Part shown: one piece after another, positions 44,441-52,938 of the stretch | Layout of the letters: the number at the start of each line of letters is the position of its first letter | How positions within the stretch are numbered: the stretch's first letter is position 1 | From: Collimonas humicola | GTDB taxonomy: Bacteria; Pseudomonadota; Gammaproteobacteria; Burkholderiales; Burkholderiaceae_D | Length of the DNA stretch: 64,000 bases | Assembly (NCBI RefSeq): GCF_018304945.1 | Contig: NZ_JAGQEE010000001.1 | Span: 1,859,240 to 1,923,239 of the forward strand | Direction of reading: 5' to 3' | The notes under the pieces: generated by a model | What the model was told of the DNA's origin: nothing | Seen by the model: only the letters and a program-made list of their open reading frames with translations | Databases searched by the model: none | Made by a program: the position numbers and the translations under genes

Positions 44441-44932
44441 ATGAAAACTTCCCTCTTTATCTCCGTGCTCTGGTCCGCTTCACTGGTTTTTGCCGGCGCC
44501 GCGCATGCCGACGCCGGCCACCATCACGCCGACAGCGATGGCGCCATCGGCCAGCCCGGCCTGATGGCCGACGTCACGCGCATCGTCAAAATCGACATGG
44601 GCGACAATATGCGCTTCACGCCCGCCGACATCCGTGTCAGACAAGGAGAAACCATACGCTTCCTGGTCAGCAACAACGGCAAGCTGAAGCATGAAATGGT
44701 GATCGGCAGCGCGGCCCAGCTGGCGCAGCACGCGGCGCTGATGCGCAAGATGCCGGAGATGGAACACGCAGATCCTAACCAGGTGACGGTCGAGCCAGGC
44801 AAAAACGACGAGCTGGTATGGAAGTTCGACCGTGCCGGCACGGTCGATTTTGCCTGCCTGGAGCCGGGGCACTACGAAGCCGGCATGGTCGGAAAAGTCG
44901 TCGCCGCTCCCGCCAAAGCCTCGGTCAATTGA
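44441..44932 (+). CDS. Periplasmic cupredoxin (CopI-like)
   Basis: 163 residues; AAAGGAG lies ahead of the ATG at 44441. The signal peptide ends near AHA-D, then a short histidine-rich start (GHHHADSD). The cupredoxin fold is shown by MRFTPADIRVRQGETIRFLVSNNGKLKHEMVIG, with a His ligand, and by DFACLEPGHYEAGMVG, with Cys, His and Met ligands of a type-1 copper site. A Met/His insertion (LMRKMPEMEHAD) lies between. CopI of Rubrivivax is a similar protein needed for copper tolerance; equivalence is inferred. Confidence 0.85.
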   Translation: MKTSLFISVLWSASLVFAGAAHADAGHHHADSDGAIGQPGLMADVTRIVKIDMGDNMRFTPADIRVRQGETIRFLVSNNGKLKHEMVIGSAAQLAQHAALMRKMPEMEHADPNQVTVEPGKNDELVWKFDRAGTVDFACLEPGHYEAGMVGKVVAAPAKASVN

Positions 44933-45163
44933 GCAAGAATTCCAAAACAATGACATTTTGGCATTTAGTAACGAGCTGTAAAAAGCCGGTACTTTTTGCC
45001 TGCGGTCGCCGAGTATGGACCTCTGAAGCGGAGCTTGATAAGCGCCAGCGCGGCCGCACATACAGTAGAACAGCCAGAGTATCCTCAGTCATCCCCCGGC
45101 ATAAGCGATATCAACATGCCAAATTGAACACACCGGACACTTCAGTTTGAAAGGATCAAGACC
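44933..45163. other. Gap between cupredoxin and CusF-like gene
   Basis: 231 bases without a supported gene. It contains an AAAAAG/CTTTTT mini-hairpin near 44981-45000, but no CueR-type dyad and no clear promoter was found. The CusF-like gene may therefore be read from the upstream operon or from an unrecognised promoter. Confidence 0.4.
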
Positions 45164-45511
45164 ATGCAATACCTGCAAATATTCGTTATTCTCGCCACCC
45201 TGATCGTCGGCATCCCTCTTAGCAGCATGGCAAGCACCAGCGATGCCAAGGAAATGCAAACCACGCCGGCCGACGAAACCGCGCTGCCCATGGTCGCCGG
45301 AGAAATCCGCAAGGTCGATACAGGCAGCGGCAAGATCACCATCAAGCACGATGAAATCCCCAACTTTGGCATGCCCGCCATGACCATGCTGTTCAAGGCC
45401 GGCGACCCGGTCATGCTGGAGCAGTTCAAGACAGGCGACAAGGTGAAGTTTGCGGTCGACAAGGTGGATGGCGCCTTGACTATTGTCAGCCTGGAGCTGG
45501 CGGCGGAATGA
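45164..45511 (+). CDS. CusF-like periplasmic copper-binding protein
   Basis: 115 residues with a signal peptide (MQYLQIFVILATLIVGIPLSSMA-S). The CusF_Ec domain is shown by VAGEIRKVDTGSGKITIKHDEIPNFGMPAMTMLFKAGDP and DKVKFAVDKVDGALTIVSLE. His and the two Met ligands (HDEIP, PAMTM) are present, but the tryptophan that caps Cu(I) in E. coli CusF is replaced, as in other members of the wider family. It probably binds periplasmic copper for delivery to an exporter or oxidase. Confidence 0.85.
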   Translation: MQYLQIFVILATLIVGIPLSSMASTSDAKEMQTTPADETALPMVAGEIRKVDTGSGKITIKHDEIPNFGMPAMTMLFKAGDPVMLEQFKTGDKVKFAVDKVDGALTIVSLELAAE

Positions 45512-45526
45512 GCCAGGACCGCCGTC

Positions 45527-46030
45527 TTATGGACGCCGATTGACTATTCGGACATCCGGCGTCTCATTCGCCGGATTCACCAGTTCCAGCGTGACCACCG
45601 GCCCTTTGCGCGGATCATGCAGGAAGGTGATCCTCACCTTGCTGGCAGTCTCGATGCCGGCAAAATCCCTGGCCAGTATCCGGGTCACGTTCGGCAACTC
45701 TTCTGAACCGAGGGCAAAGGCGTCGCTTTCGTTCTGCTGATCGGAAGGAATATGGCCGTTCTTGTAGACACAGGCCACGGCTTGCTCGGCGGCGATGCCA
45801 TTGCTCATGAGAAATGAATCGTTGACCATGAACAGGGCGGGAGGGATCCTGGCCAGGTCCAGCTGGCTGACGTCCGGCCAGTCGTTCTTGGTGATCACTT
45901 TGCCGCCCTCGTAATATTTGGCGACAAACTGGTCGCCCATGCAGGGCAGGTGCTCGGTCGCCGCCTCGGCGTGCTGCAACAGCTGTTGCACATCGGCGGG
46001 CTCAAATTCCACTGTAATCGTATTTATCAT
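45527..46030 (-). CDS. Protein of unknown function
   Basis: 167 residues from the ATG at 46030 (MINTITVEFEPADVQQLLQHAE), which begins a typical first strand; an upstream in-frame ATG at 46096 is rejected. No signal peptide. Recognisable stretches are LFMVNDSFLMSNGIAAEQAVACVYKNGH and a C-terminal VRITFLHDPRKGPVVTLELV. The first of these recalls DUF3085 proteins, but the assignment is unsure. It lies between the CusF-like gene (convergent) and argA (divergent) and is probably a free-standing gene. Confidence 0.65.
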   Translation of the reverse strand: MINTITVEFEPADVQQLLQHAEAATEHLPCMGDQFVAKYYEGGKVITKNDWPDVSQLDLARIPPALFMVNDSFLMSNGIAAEQAVACVYKNGHIPSDQQNESDAFALGSEELPNVTRILARDFAGIETASKVRITFLHDPRKGPVVTLELVNPANETPDVRIVNRRP

Positions 46031-46173
46031 GGCCGGATTATCGCATTGCGGGAACGCGCGCAGGCAAATCGTCTTCGCTCGCGTGGCATGAAACACTTGT
46101 CGCCAGCCAGCTACGCCATCGATAAAATTGCCGCCAAATCATCGAATCCCTGCAGCCGGCATCACGTCCTGTA

Positions 46174-46179
46174 TATAAT
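46174..46179 (+). promoter_or_regulatory. -10 hexamer immediately upstream of argA
   Basis: A perfect TATAAT ends eight bases before the presumed argA ATG at 46187. The -35 candidate CTGCAG at 46150-46155 is weak. If used, transcription would begin at about 46186, giving an almost leaderless argA mRNA. Confidence 0.4.
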
Positions 46180-46186
46180 GTGCGGC

Positions 46187-47497
46187 ATGGAAAACCCCAA
46201 TGAATTCGTAGAATGGCTGCGCTCTGTCGCGCCGTATATCCATGCCTTCCGCGGCAAGACCTTTGTGGTCGCCTTTCCGGGCGAACTGGTGACCGCCGGC
46301 GCGCTGCCGGTGCTGGCGCAGGACCTGTCGCTGCTGCATGCGCTTGGCATCAAGGTGGTCATCGTGCACGGCTCGCGCCCGCAGGTGGAAGAACAGCTGA
46401 CGCTGCGCAATGTCGAAGCGCGCTTTCACAACGGCTTGCGCATCACCGATATCGCTGCGCTGGAATGCGCCAAGGAAGCTGCCGGCGAACTGCGCCTGGA
46501 CATCGAAGCCGCATTTAGCCAGGGTTTGCCCAACACGCCGATGGCGCATGCGGCCATCCGTATCATTTCCGGCAATTTTGTCACCGCCCGTCCGCTCGGC
46601 GTGATCGATGGCGCCGACCTGCAACTGACCGGCGTGGTGCGCAAGATCGACTACGACACCATCCATCCTATCCTGAACGCCGGCGGCCTGGTGCTGCTGT
46701 CGCCGCTGGGCTTCTCGCCTACCGGCGAAGCGTTCAACCTGACCATGGAAGACGTGGCTGTCTCGGCGGCGATTTCCCTCCGTGCAGAAAAATTGATCTT
46801 CATCAGCGAAACGCCGCTGATGAAGGATGCCGGCGATACCGAAATCCGCGAGCTGTCTTCGCACCAGGCGCAAGCCGTGCTGGACAGCGGCTGCCTGCCG
46901 GCCGATTCCGCCTTCTACCTGCAGCACGCCATCAAGGCTTGCAACGCCGGCGTGCCGCGCGCCCACGTGGTGCCGTTCGCCACCGACGGCTCGGTGCTGC
47001 TGGAACTGTTTACCCACGATGGCGTGGGCACCATGATTTCCTACGAAAACCTGGAAAGCCTGCGCGAAGCCACGATTGAAGACGTCGGCGGCATCCTGAA
47101 GCTGATCGAACCGCTGGAAGCCGACGGCACGCTGGTCAAGCGCGGCCGCGAACTGATCGAGCGCGAAATTCATTACTTCTCGGTGATCGAGCATGACGGC
47201 GTAATCTTCGGCTGCGCCGCGCTGTATCCCTTCCCGTCGGAGCGCATGGCGGAAATGGCTTGCCTTACCGTCAATCCGGAAGTGCAGGCGCAGGGCGACG
47301 GCGAACGCATCCTCAAGCATATGGAAAGCCGCGCCCGCGCGGCCGGCTTCAGCAAGCTGTTCGTGCTGACCACCCGTACTTCGCACTGGTTCCTGCGGCG
47401 CGGCTTCGTCCACGCCACGGTCGACGACCTGCCCAAGGACCGCCAGCACATGTATAACTGGCAACGAAAATCGCTGGTGCTGATCAAGACTCTTTAA
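46187..47497 (+). CDS. argA: N-acetylglutamate synthase ArgA
   Basis: 436 residues from the ATG at 46187; an in-frame ATG at 46178 overlaps the -10 hexamer. The N-terminal amino-acid-kinase domain, usually the arginine-feedback sensor, shows KTFVVAFPGELVTAG and KVVIVHGSRPQVEEQL. The C-terminal GNAT acetyltransferase shows EMACLTVNPEVQAQGDGERILKHME. It acetylates glutamate with acetyl-CoA, the first committed step of arginine synthesis. The glycine-rich CoA loop is QAQGDGERI, a slight variant of QxxGxGxxL. Confidence 0.95.
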   Translation: MENPNEFVEWLRSVAPYIHAFRGKTFVVAFPGELVTAGALPVLAQDLSLLHALGIKVVIVHGSRPQVEEQLTLRNVEARFHNGLRITDIAALECAKEAAGELRLDIEAAFSQGLPNTPMAHAAIRIISGNFVTARPLGVIDGADLQLTGVVRKIDYDTIHPILNAGGLVLLSPLGFSPTGEAFNLTMEDVAVSAAISLRAEKLIFISETPLMKDAGDTEIRELSSHQAQAVLDSGCLPADSAFYLQHAIKACNAGVPRAHVVPFATDGSVLLELFTHDGVGTMISYENLESLREATIEDVGGILKLIEPLEADGTLVKRGRELIEREIHYFSVIEHDGVIFGCAALYPFPSERMAEMACLTVNPEVQAQGDGERILKHMESRARAAGFSKLFVLTTRTSHWFLRRGFVHATVDDLPKDRQHMYNWQRKSLVLIKTL

Positions 47498-47591
47498 AAT
47501 CAAGATCCGGCGCCAGTCGAACCATCCTCCAATCTATTGATCTTATTAGTGAGCCCGTTGCCCGGGCTCGCATCATCTACAAGGAAAAACC

Positions 47592-47864
47592 ATGGCACGC
47601 ACCGTTCATTGCATCAAGCTCGACAAAGAAGCCGAAGGCCTCGACTTCCCTCCTTACCCGGGCGAACTGGGCAAGCGCATCTATGAGAGCGTTTCGAAAG
47701 AAGCCTGGGCTGGCTGGCTCAAGCACCAGACCATGCTGGTCAACGAAAACCGCCTGAACCTGGCCGATGTGCGGGCCCGCAAATACCTGGCGGCGCAGAT
47801 GGAAAAGCATTTCTTCGGCGACGGCGCCGACGCCGCTACCGGCTATGTGCCGCCGACCGAATAA
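47592..47864 (+). CDS. yggX: Oxidative damage protection / Fe(II)-trafficking protein YggX
   Basis: 90 residues, the usual length. [32 protein letters not shown] with the conserved Cys7, [19 protein letters not shown] and the C-terminal MEKHFFGDG are diagnostic. YggX protects iron-sulfur clusters from oxidation. AAGGA precedes the ATG. A hairpin without T-run follows at 47901-47933. Confidence 0.97.
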   Translation: MARTVHCIKLDKEAEGLDFPPYPGELGKRIYESVSKEAWAGWLKHQTMLVNENRLNLADVRARKYLAAQMEKHFFGDGADAATGYVPPTE

Positions 47865-47900
47865 ACAGGCTTTACAGAAGCTCTCCCTTCCCTCCTCCTC

Positions 47901-47933
47901 TGCGGCAAAACAAGCATCGCTCGTTTTGCCGCA
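47901..47933 (+). terminator. Hairpin after yggX
   Basis: TGCGGCAAAAC (47901-47911) and GTTTTGCCGCA (47923-47933) form an 11-bp stem, with an inner AGC/GCT pair. There is no following T-run, so termination strength is uncertain. It lies between convergent yggX and the fucosidase gene. Confidence 0.5.
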
Positions 47934-48028
47934 GAAGCAGCACCTCCCCGCCGCAATGCCGATCCGGATTCAAGTTTCCTTCAGTGGCCCGCGCTTGTCG
48001 CCAGATTGGCGCTAACTGGTCGCCGGAT

Positions 48029-51000
48029 TCATGCCGGGACGATACTGCTCACCACGCCATTCACACGGACCTTCACTGGCGATTTGTCAGGCGCCTTGTC
48101 GGCGATGATGCTGTACGAAGTCACCGAACCGTTGTTCCACGCGCAGCTGACCTTGTAGCCGCCCCTCGCCCGCAAGCCGGTAAACGAGCCGGACGCCTGC
48201 CATGCCGCGGGACAAGCCGGCAGCAGCACAATAACCCCTTCATGGCTTTGCAGCAGCATCTCGGCCATGGCCCCCGGCATGCCGAGATCGCCATCGATCT
48301 GGAAGGTCTCCGGCATCATGGCGGTGAACAGGTTGGGAAAGGTGCTGTCTTTCAGGCTGCCCTTGATCATGGTCAGCGCGTTCTCGGCATCGGCCAGGCG
48401 TGCGAACAAGGCGCAGCGCCAGGTCCAGGTCCACGACTCGACGCTGTCGCCGCTGATGTCGGCCAGGGAGACGTTGCCGGCTGCGGTTCCCAGCGGCAGG
48501 CCGCAGCGGGCCAGCAAAGCGACCTTGGCGGCTTGCGCAAACGCAGGCGTGGCGGCCGGCGTAATCTGGCGGCCCGGATACACCGCAATCAGATGCGAGG
48601 TGTGGCGATGCGTCAGGCTGAGCCCTTTGCTCTGCATCAGAGCAGGGCTGGACTCATAGTCTTCCTGGAACTCCTGCAACTGCCCTTTGGCGCCGATCAG
48701 GTTAGGCGCAAGCTTTGCCTGCATCGATTTCACGGTAGCGAGCAAGCTGCTGTCGCCTGCCGGAGCCAGGCCGGCGCTGGCCAGGGCGGCGCTGGCGCTC
48801 TGGAAATTCTGGAATACGTCCCACACCAGTTCCTGGCCGAACATCACGCCATCCTCCGCCGGCCCCTGTTCGGGCGAGCCGGCATTCGTGCTGGGAACCA
48901 CGTACAGCTGGTTCGCATTGAGCTTGAGCTGCCCGATCCAGAACTGGGCCACTTCCTTCAGCATCGGATACGCAGTCGCCTGCAAATAGTTCATGTCATG
49001 CGTGAAAGCATAGTGCTCCCACATGTGCTGCATGTACCAGGCGTTGACCGGCGTGTACCAGTTCCAGCTGCCGCCGCCGAAGATGCTTTGGCTGGTGCGC
49101 GCGGTCCAGCCGCTGCTGCCGGGGAAGTTCGCCTGCGTCGAGACGCGCAGGGCCGGCGCCTGGGCAACGATGAAGTCGGACAAAGGCAGGTGGCAGTCCG
49201 GCAAGGCGGTCGATTCCGCCGACCAGTAGCACATCTGGACGTTGATATCGTTGTGGTAATCGCTGTGCCACGGCGGGCTGTTGGAGTTGTTCCACAAGCC
49301 TTGCAGATTGGCCGGCAGGCCGCCTTTCCTTGAACAGCTGGCGAGCAGATAGCGCCCCAGGTGGAAGCGCGCCTGCTCCAGCGCAGGGTCGGCGCTGCCG
49401 CTGGTGCTCTGATAAGCGCTCAAGCGCATATCGGTCGGCAGCTTGAGCAGCGCCGCCGAGCTGCTGCCCCAGTTGGCGTCCACCGCCGTCATCAGCGGCT
49501 GGAAATCCGAAAAATGCGAGGCATACAGCGTGGCGAACGACTGCGCCGCAGCCGCGCTCAGGGTGGCGTTAACCACGGCAAGCGGATCGCTGTCGCTGCG
49601 CCAGCCGCCGCTGTAGCTTGCCGCGTAATTGGTCCGGGCATCCAGCAGCAGCATGATGCTGTCGCAAGCGCTGAACTTGATATTCGCGCCGCTCTGCGTG
49701 GCGCTGCCATTGCTGCGGAACAGGCGCGCCTTGGCCGCGTACTTCAAGCCGTTGTCGGCAAGGCTGCTGCTGAAGGACAGGCTTTCTTCGTTGGCCGAAA
49801 CCAGCGCCGCAACGCTATCGCCCGCTTGCCCTGACGCCAGCTGCAGCAGGCCGGACAGGCCGCCCGGCGCTTCCGAGCGCAGCTGCATGACGATCACGTT
49901 GTCGACCTTGCTGGCAAATGTCTCGCGGATGAAATAGTTGCCGCCGTAAAGGTAGCTGGTGGTCTGCAAACCGTTCTGCAGATTCAAGCGCCGTTCGTAT
50001 TCGCAGGCGACGGCCTTGCCTGCCGTGGTAAACGCGGAGCCGCTCAGCACGATTTCCGCGACCTGGAAGTGTCCCTTCTTGGGATCGCCGGAGCCGGCGT
50101 CCGCCGGGCATTTAGAGGTGTCGAAGCTGAAGCGCCAGTAGCGATAGCCGCTTGAACCGCTCAATGCAAAAGTCTGCTGCATCCCGCGCGCCGAGAACGG
50201 CGCTATCGATTTGCTGTCCAGCTGGGTCCAGCTGACGCCGTCGTTCGAGCCCGCCAGCGTCCAGATCTGCGGGTCGCGCGCCGGAACGTCATTGGCGCTG
50301 GTCAGGGCGTAACTGGAAATGGTTTGCGCCGCTCCCAGATCCATCTGCCATTGCACGATCTCGCCCGGATTGACGAACACGCACCATTTGGTGTTCGCCT
50401 TGCCGTCGACTGAGCTGTCGATGCGCTCGCTGCCGGAGCTGGTCAGCGCACCCATGCCATGGCCGGACGGCGAGAACGCATAGAGCGACTGCGACGACGG
50501 GTTTTGCAGCAGGCTCACGCCGTTCAATCCTATTTCCGCAATCTGGAAATGGCCGTCGTTGAGCGCGGCGGCCGACACCGTGAAATCGATCTTGTAATAG
50601 CTGTAGGCAGCAACGTTTGAAAATGCATAGCTGTTGGTCTGACCGCGGCTGGCGAACGGGGTCGTTGTGAAATTCTGGCTGTCCAGCACAGTCCAGCTGC
50701 TGCCGTTATTGGAACCGGATAGCACCCACTGGAGCGGGTCTCTGGCCGGCACGTCGTTGGCAGAACTCAGTGTGTAAGTGGAAACGACGGCAGCAGCGGA
50801 GAGCGTTGCCTGCCAGGTGACCAGGTTCGGCGGGCTGACGATGCACCACTTGGTGCTGAGATTGCCGTCAACGGTGGACAAGATGCCCTCGCCGGAACTG
50901 GAGGCGCTGGCGCTGACGTTCGGCGAGGTGATCGCCGGCGGCAGGCTGGCGCCGAAGGACAGCGACAGGTTGCCGAAGTTCTGGTAGCTGCCGAAGGGAT

Positions 51001-51433
51001 CGCCGTAGGCGTCGCCATCGTAGTTGTTGACGCCGGTCCACAAACTTTGTTCATTGAATTGCATCTGCTCCAGCAGCACGCCGCCCGCCAGCATGGCGCC
51101 TGCACGGCCATTGCCGATCGGCAGCCAGGTGCTGGCCCAGTCGTTGCCCGCAGTCTGGTAGAACAGGTTCTGGCTGGCGTTGCCGGCGATCGGCGCGGTC
51201 CGGGCTATGCCGGGCAGGTCGGCTTTGCTGCTTGCCCTGGGGGCGGCGGACGCAACCGTAGCGGCAGGGCTGTCGGCACTGCCGCCGCCGCAAGCGGCCA
51301 CCAGCGGCGATGCCGCCAGCGCCGTCATCTGGCCCAGCAATTTGCGCCGCGAGGGATTGGCCGGTACGCCTTTATCCGATGTGATCGTTGCAGCGACAGC
51401 AGGAAGAAATTCAGCATTTTTGCTTTTCGTCAT
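48029..51433 (-). CDS. Lipid-anchored GH95 alpha-L-fucosidase with two nested discoidin-like modules
   Basis: 1134 residues. Twin-arginine signal (SRRKLLGQM) ending in lipobox VAAC (Cys48), so probably an exported, outer-membrane lipoprotein. The GH95 N-terminal beta-sandwich starts at about residue 88 (WLPIGNGRAGAML, FNEQSLWTG), is interrupted at about 165-465 by two F5/8 type C-like repeats, and resumes with YERRLNLQNG. The two repeats share SANDVPARDP 155 residues apart. The catalytic (alpha/alpha)6 part carries HNDINVQMCYW (728-737), WEHY (Glu806), THRHTSHL and FQIDGDLG (Asp1047). The first Asn of the usual N-I-N pair is Asp729. It would release alpha-linked L-fucose, or L-galactose. Confidence 0.88.
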   Translation of the reverse strand: MTKSKNAEFLPAVAATITSDKGVPANPSRRKLLGQMTALAASPLVAACGGGSADSPAATVASAAPRASSKADLPGIARTAPIAGNASQNLFYQTAGNDWASTWLPIGNGRAGAMLAGGVLLEQMQFNEQSLWTGVNNYDGDAYGDPFGSYQNFGNLSLSFGASLPPAITSPNVSASASSSGEGILSTVDGNLSTKWCIVSPPNLVTWQATLSAAAVVSTYTLSSANDVPARDPLQWVLSGSNNGSSWTVLDSQNFTTTPFASRGQTNSYAFSNVAAYSYYKIDFTVSAAALNDGHFQIAEIGLNGVSLLQNPSSQSLYAFSPSGHGMGALTSSGSERIDSSVDGKANTKWCVFVNPGEIVQWQMDLGAAQTISSYALTSANDVPARDPQIWTLAGSNDGVSWTQLDSKSIAPFSARGMQQTFALSGSSGYRYWRFSFDTSKCPADAGSGDPKKGHFQVAEIVLSGSAFTTAGKAVACEYERRLNLQNGLQTTSYLYGGNYFIRETFASKVDNVIVMQLRSEAPGGLSGLLQLASGQAGDSVAALVSANEESLSFSSSLADNGLKYAAKARLFRSNGSATQSGANIKFSACDSIMLLLDARTNYAASYSGGWRSDSDPLAVVNATLSAAAAQSFATLYASHFSDFQPLMTAVDANWGSSSAALLKLPTDMRLSAYQSTSGSADPALEQARFHLGRYLLASCSRKGGLPANLQGLWNNSNSPPWHSDYHNDINVQMCYWSAESTALPDCHLPLSDFIVAQAPALRVSTQANFPGSSGWTARTSQSIFGGGSWNWYTPVNAWYMQHMWEHYAFTHDMNYLQATAYPMLKEVAQFWIGQLKLNANQLYVVPSTNAGSPEQGPAEDGVMFGQELVWDVFQNFQSASAALASAGLAPAGDSSLLATVKSMQAKLAPNLIGAKGQLQEFQEDYESSPALMQSKGLSLTHRHTSHLIAVYPGRQITPAATPAFAQAAKVALLARCGLPLGTAAGNVSLADISGDSVESWTWTWRCALFARLADAENALTMIKGSLKDSTFPNLFTAMMPETFQIDGDLGMPGAMAEMLLQSHEGVIVLLPACPAAWQASGSFTGLRARGGYKVSCAWNNGSVTSYSIIADKAPDKSPVKVRVNGVVSSIVPA

Positions 51434-51524
51434 GACGCTCGTCTCCAGTTATGTAGCGGCCCCGATTTGGAAATCTCTTCAACGTCCGCACCATCCATGC
51501 CAGGGCCAGAGGCTGGAGGCAATC

Positions 51525-51576
51525 AAAAAAAAAGAGGCAACAGCGACATTGCTGCTACTGCTGCAACTGCTGCCTC
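51525..51576 (-). terminator. Rho-independent terminator after the porin gene
   Basis: Read on the minus strand, GAGGCAGCAG (51576-51567) pairs with CTGTTGCCTC (51543-51534), with one G-U, and nine T follow (51533-51525). The loop is long. It lies between the porin and the fucosidase gene, so the fucosidase may be partly separated from the rest of the locus. Confidence 0.75.
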
Positions 51577-51632
51577 AACCTCGGAGATCCGGCAAGATCG
51601 GCGAGACACCGGCAAGGCCGGCGACTTATGCC

Positions 51633-52703
51633 TTAGAACGAATGGCTGATGCCGGCATAGCCGCCATTTTGTGCATGTCCCGGCAAAGGATTGTCGAACT
51701 CGGTGCCAAAATCGGCATTGCCCTTGTTGCGCACCGTGCCGACGGCCGCGTACAACAGCGTACGTTTCGACAGGTTGTAGTTGGCGCCAACCATGAACAG
51801 GCTGGCGCTGCCGGCGTCATGATTGAGCTTGGCGTGGAAGGCGCCGCCGATCAGGGTCAGGGCCGGCGTCACCGCGTAGTTGGCGCCTATCCAGTAGTGG
51901 TTCAGCTTGTCGGGCGCAGTAGGCGCGGCGGTGTCCGGCGCCGAGATGTTTTCGTAGCCGGCAAACAGCTTCAGCGCGTCTATCGTGTAAGTGCCGCCCA
52001 CGATCAGGTCCTTGGACGCCGTGTAGACATCGGTGTAGCGGCCATTGGTGTCGCGGATCACGTCATAGATGCCGCGCAGCTCCAGGCCGCCATTGGTGTA
52101 CACCAGGGAGATGCCGTCGCTGCGGCCGTTCTTGGTGGAACCGGCTTTTTCGCCCAGGCTGGTCTGGGCGGTGGCGTTGAAGCCGCTCCAGGTCGGCGTC
52201 TGGTATTCGATGACGTTATTGGCGCCCGGCCAGTTGCGGCCCTTGACCAGGCTGGCCGTGCCCATGAATTGCTGGCCGGTCGGATCGAGGTACCAGACGT
52301 CGTTGACGATGAACAGGTTCTTGCCGAACTTGATCGAGCCGGCGCTGCCGTTCAGGCCGACGTACGAACGCCGGTTGAACAGCGCGCTGCCGTTGGTGGT
52401 GCCCTTGGTGGCGTCGAAGCCCGATTCCAGCAAGAAGAAGGCGCCCAGCCCGCCGCCCAGGTCTTCGGTCCCCTTGAAGCCGATCATGCTGGTGCCCCAC
52501 TGGTTGCCGGAAGCCGCCAGCTTGCTGCCGGTCTGGCCGGTCAGGTTGCCGTTGGCGTCCTTCAGGGCGACGCTGCTTTGGTAATCGACGCCGGCGTCGA
52601 CCCGGCCGTAGATGGTGACATTGGTTTGCGCCTGCGCCTGGCTGCAGGCAGCGCCGATCAGCACAATGGCTGCCTGCATGCACTGCAATGTAAGTTTTTT
52701 CAT
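51633..52703 (-). CDS. Outer-membrane porin (betaproteobacterial Gram-negative porin family)
   Basis: 356 residues with signal peptide (cleavage near SQA-Q). NVTIYGRVDAGVDYQSS is the standard first strand, EDLGGGLGAFFLLESGFDATKG and RRSYVGLNGSAGSIKFGKN are family blocks, and the protein ends in the terminal Phe signature YAGISHSF for barrel assembly. AAGGGGA precedes the ATG. As a 16-strand trimeric porin it would let sugars into the periplasm. Its place between the importer and the fucosidase suggests a role in fucose or oligosaccharide entry. Confidence 0.93.
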   Translation of the reverse strand: MKKLTLQCMQAAIVLIGAACSQAQAQTNVTIYGRVDAGVDYQSSVALKDANGNLTGQTGSKLAASGNQWGTSMIGFKGTEDLGGGLGAFFLLESGFDATKGTTNGSALFNRRSYVGLNGSAGSIKFGKNLFIVNDVWYLDPTGQQFMGTASLVKGRNWPGANNVIEYQTPTWSGFNATAQTSLGEKAGSTKNGRSDGISLVYTNGGLELRGIYDVIRDTNGRYTDVYTASKDLIVGGTYTIDALKLFAGYENISAPDTAAPTAPDKLNHYWIGANYAVTPALTLIGGAFHAKLNHDAGSASLFMVGANYNLSKRTLLYAAVGTVRNKGNADFGTEFDNPLPGHAQNGGYAGISHSF

Positions 52704-52938
52704 GTTGAGTCCCCTTTATAGTTAAATTTTGTCCGACCACCCTCCTCTCAGCACCGGAGATAGATTCGAACCTTCGCTAGAAGCCTTTTGCATTGCGAGC
52801 GCGCAGCAGATCGCAACCGGCAGAGGCGCTGATGGCGCCAGCTGCCGGCAGCACCCGTCACGGGAGTCTGCTATTGCGCTGGATTACCCGGCCGCTGCAG
52901 CCTGCTGGCGGCAGCGGTCCGGCATGGAGCCTGGAAGA

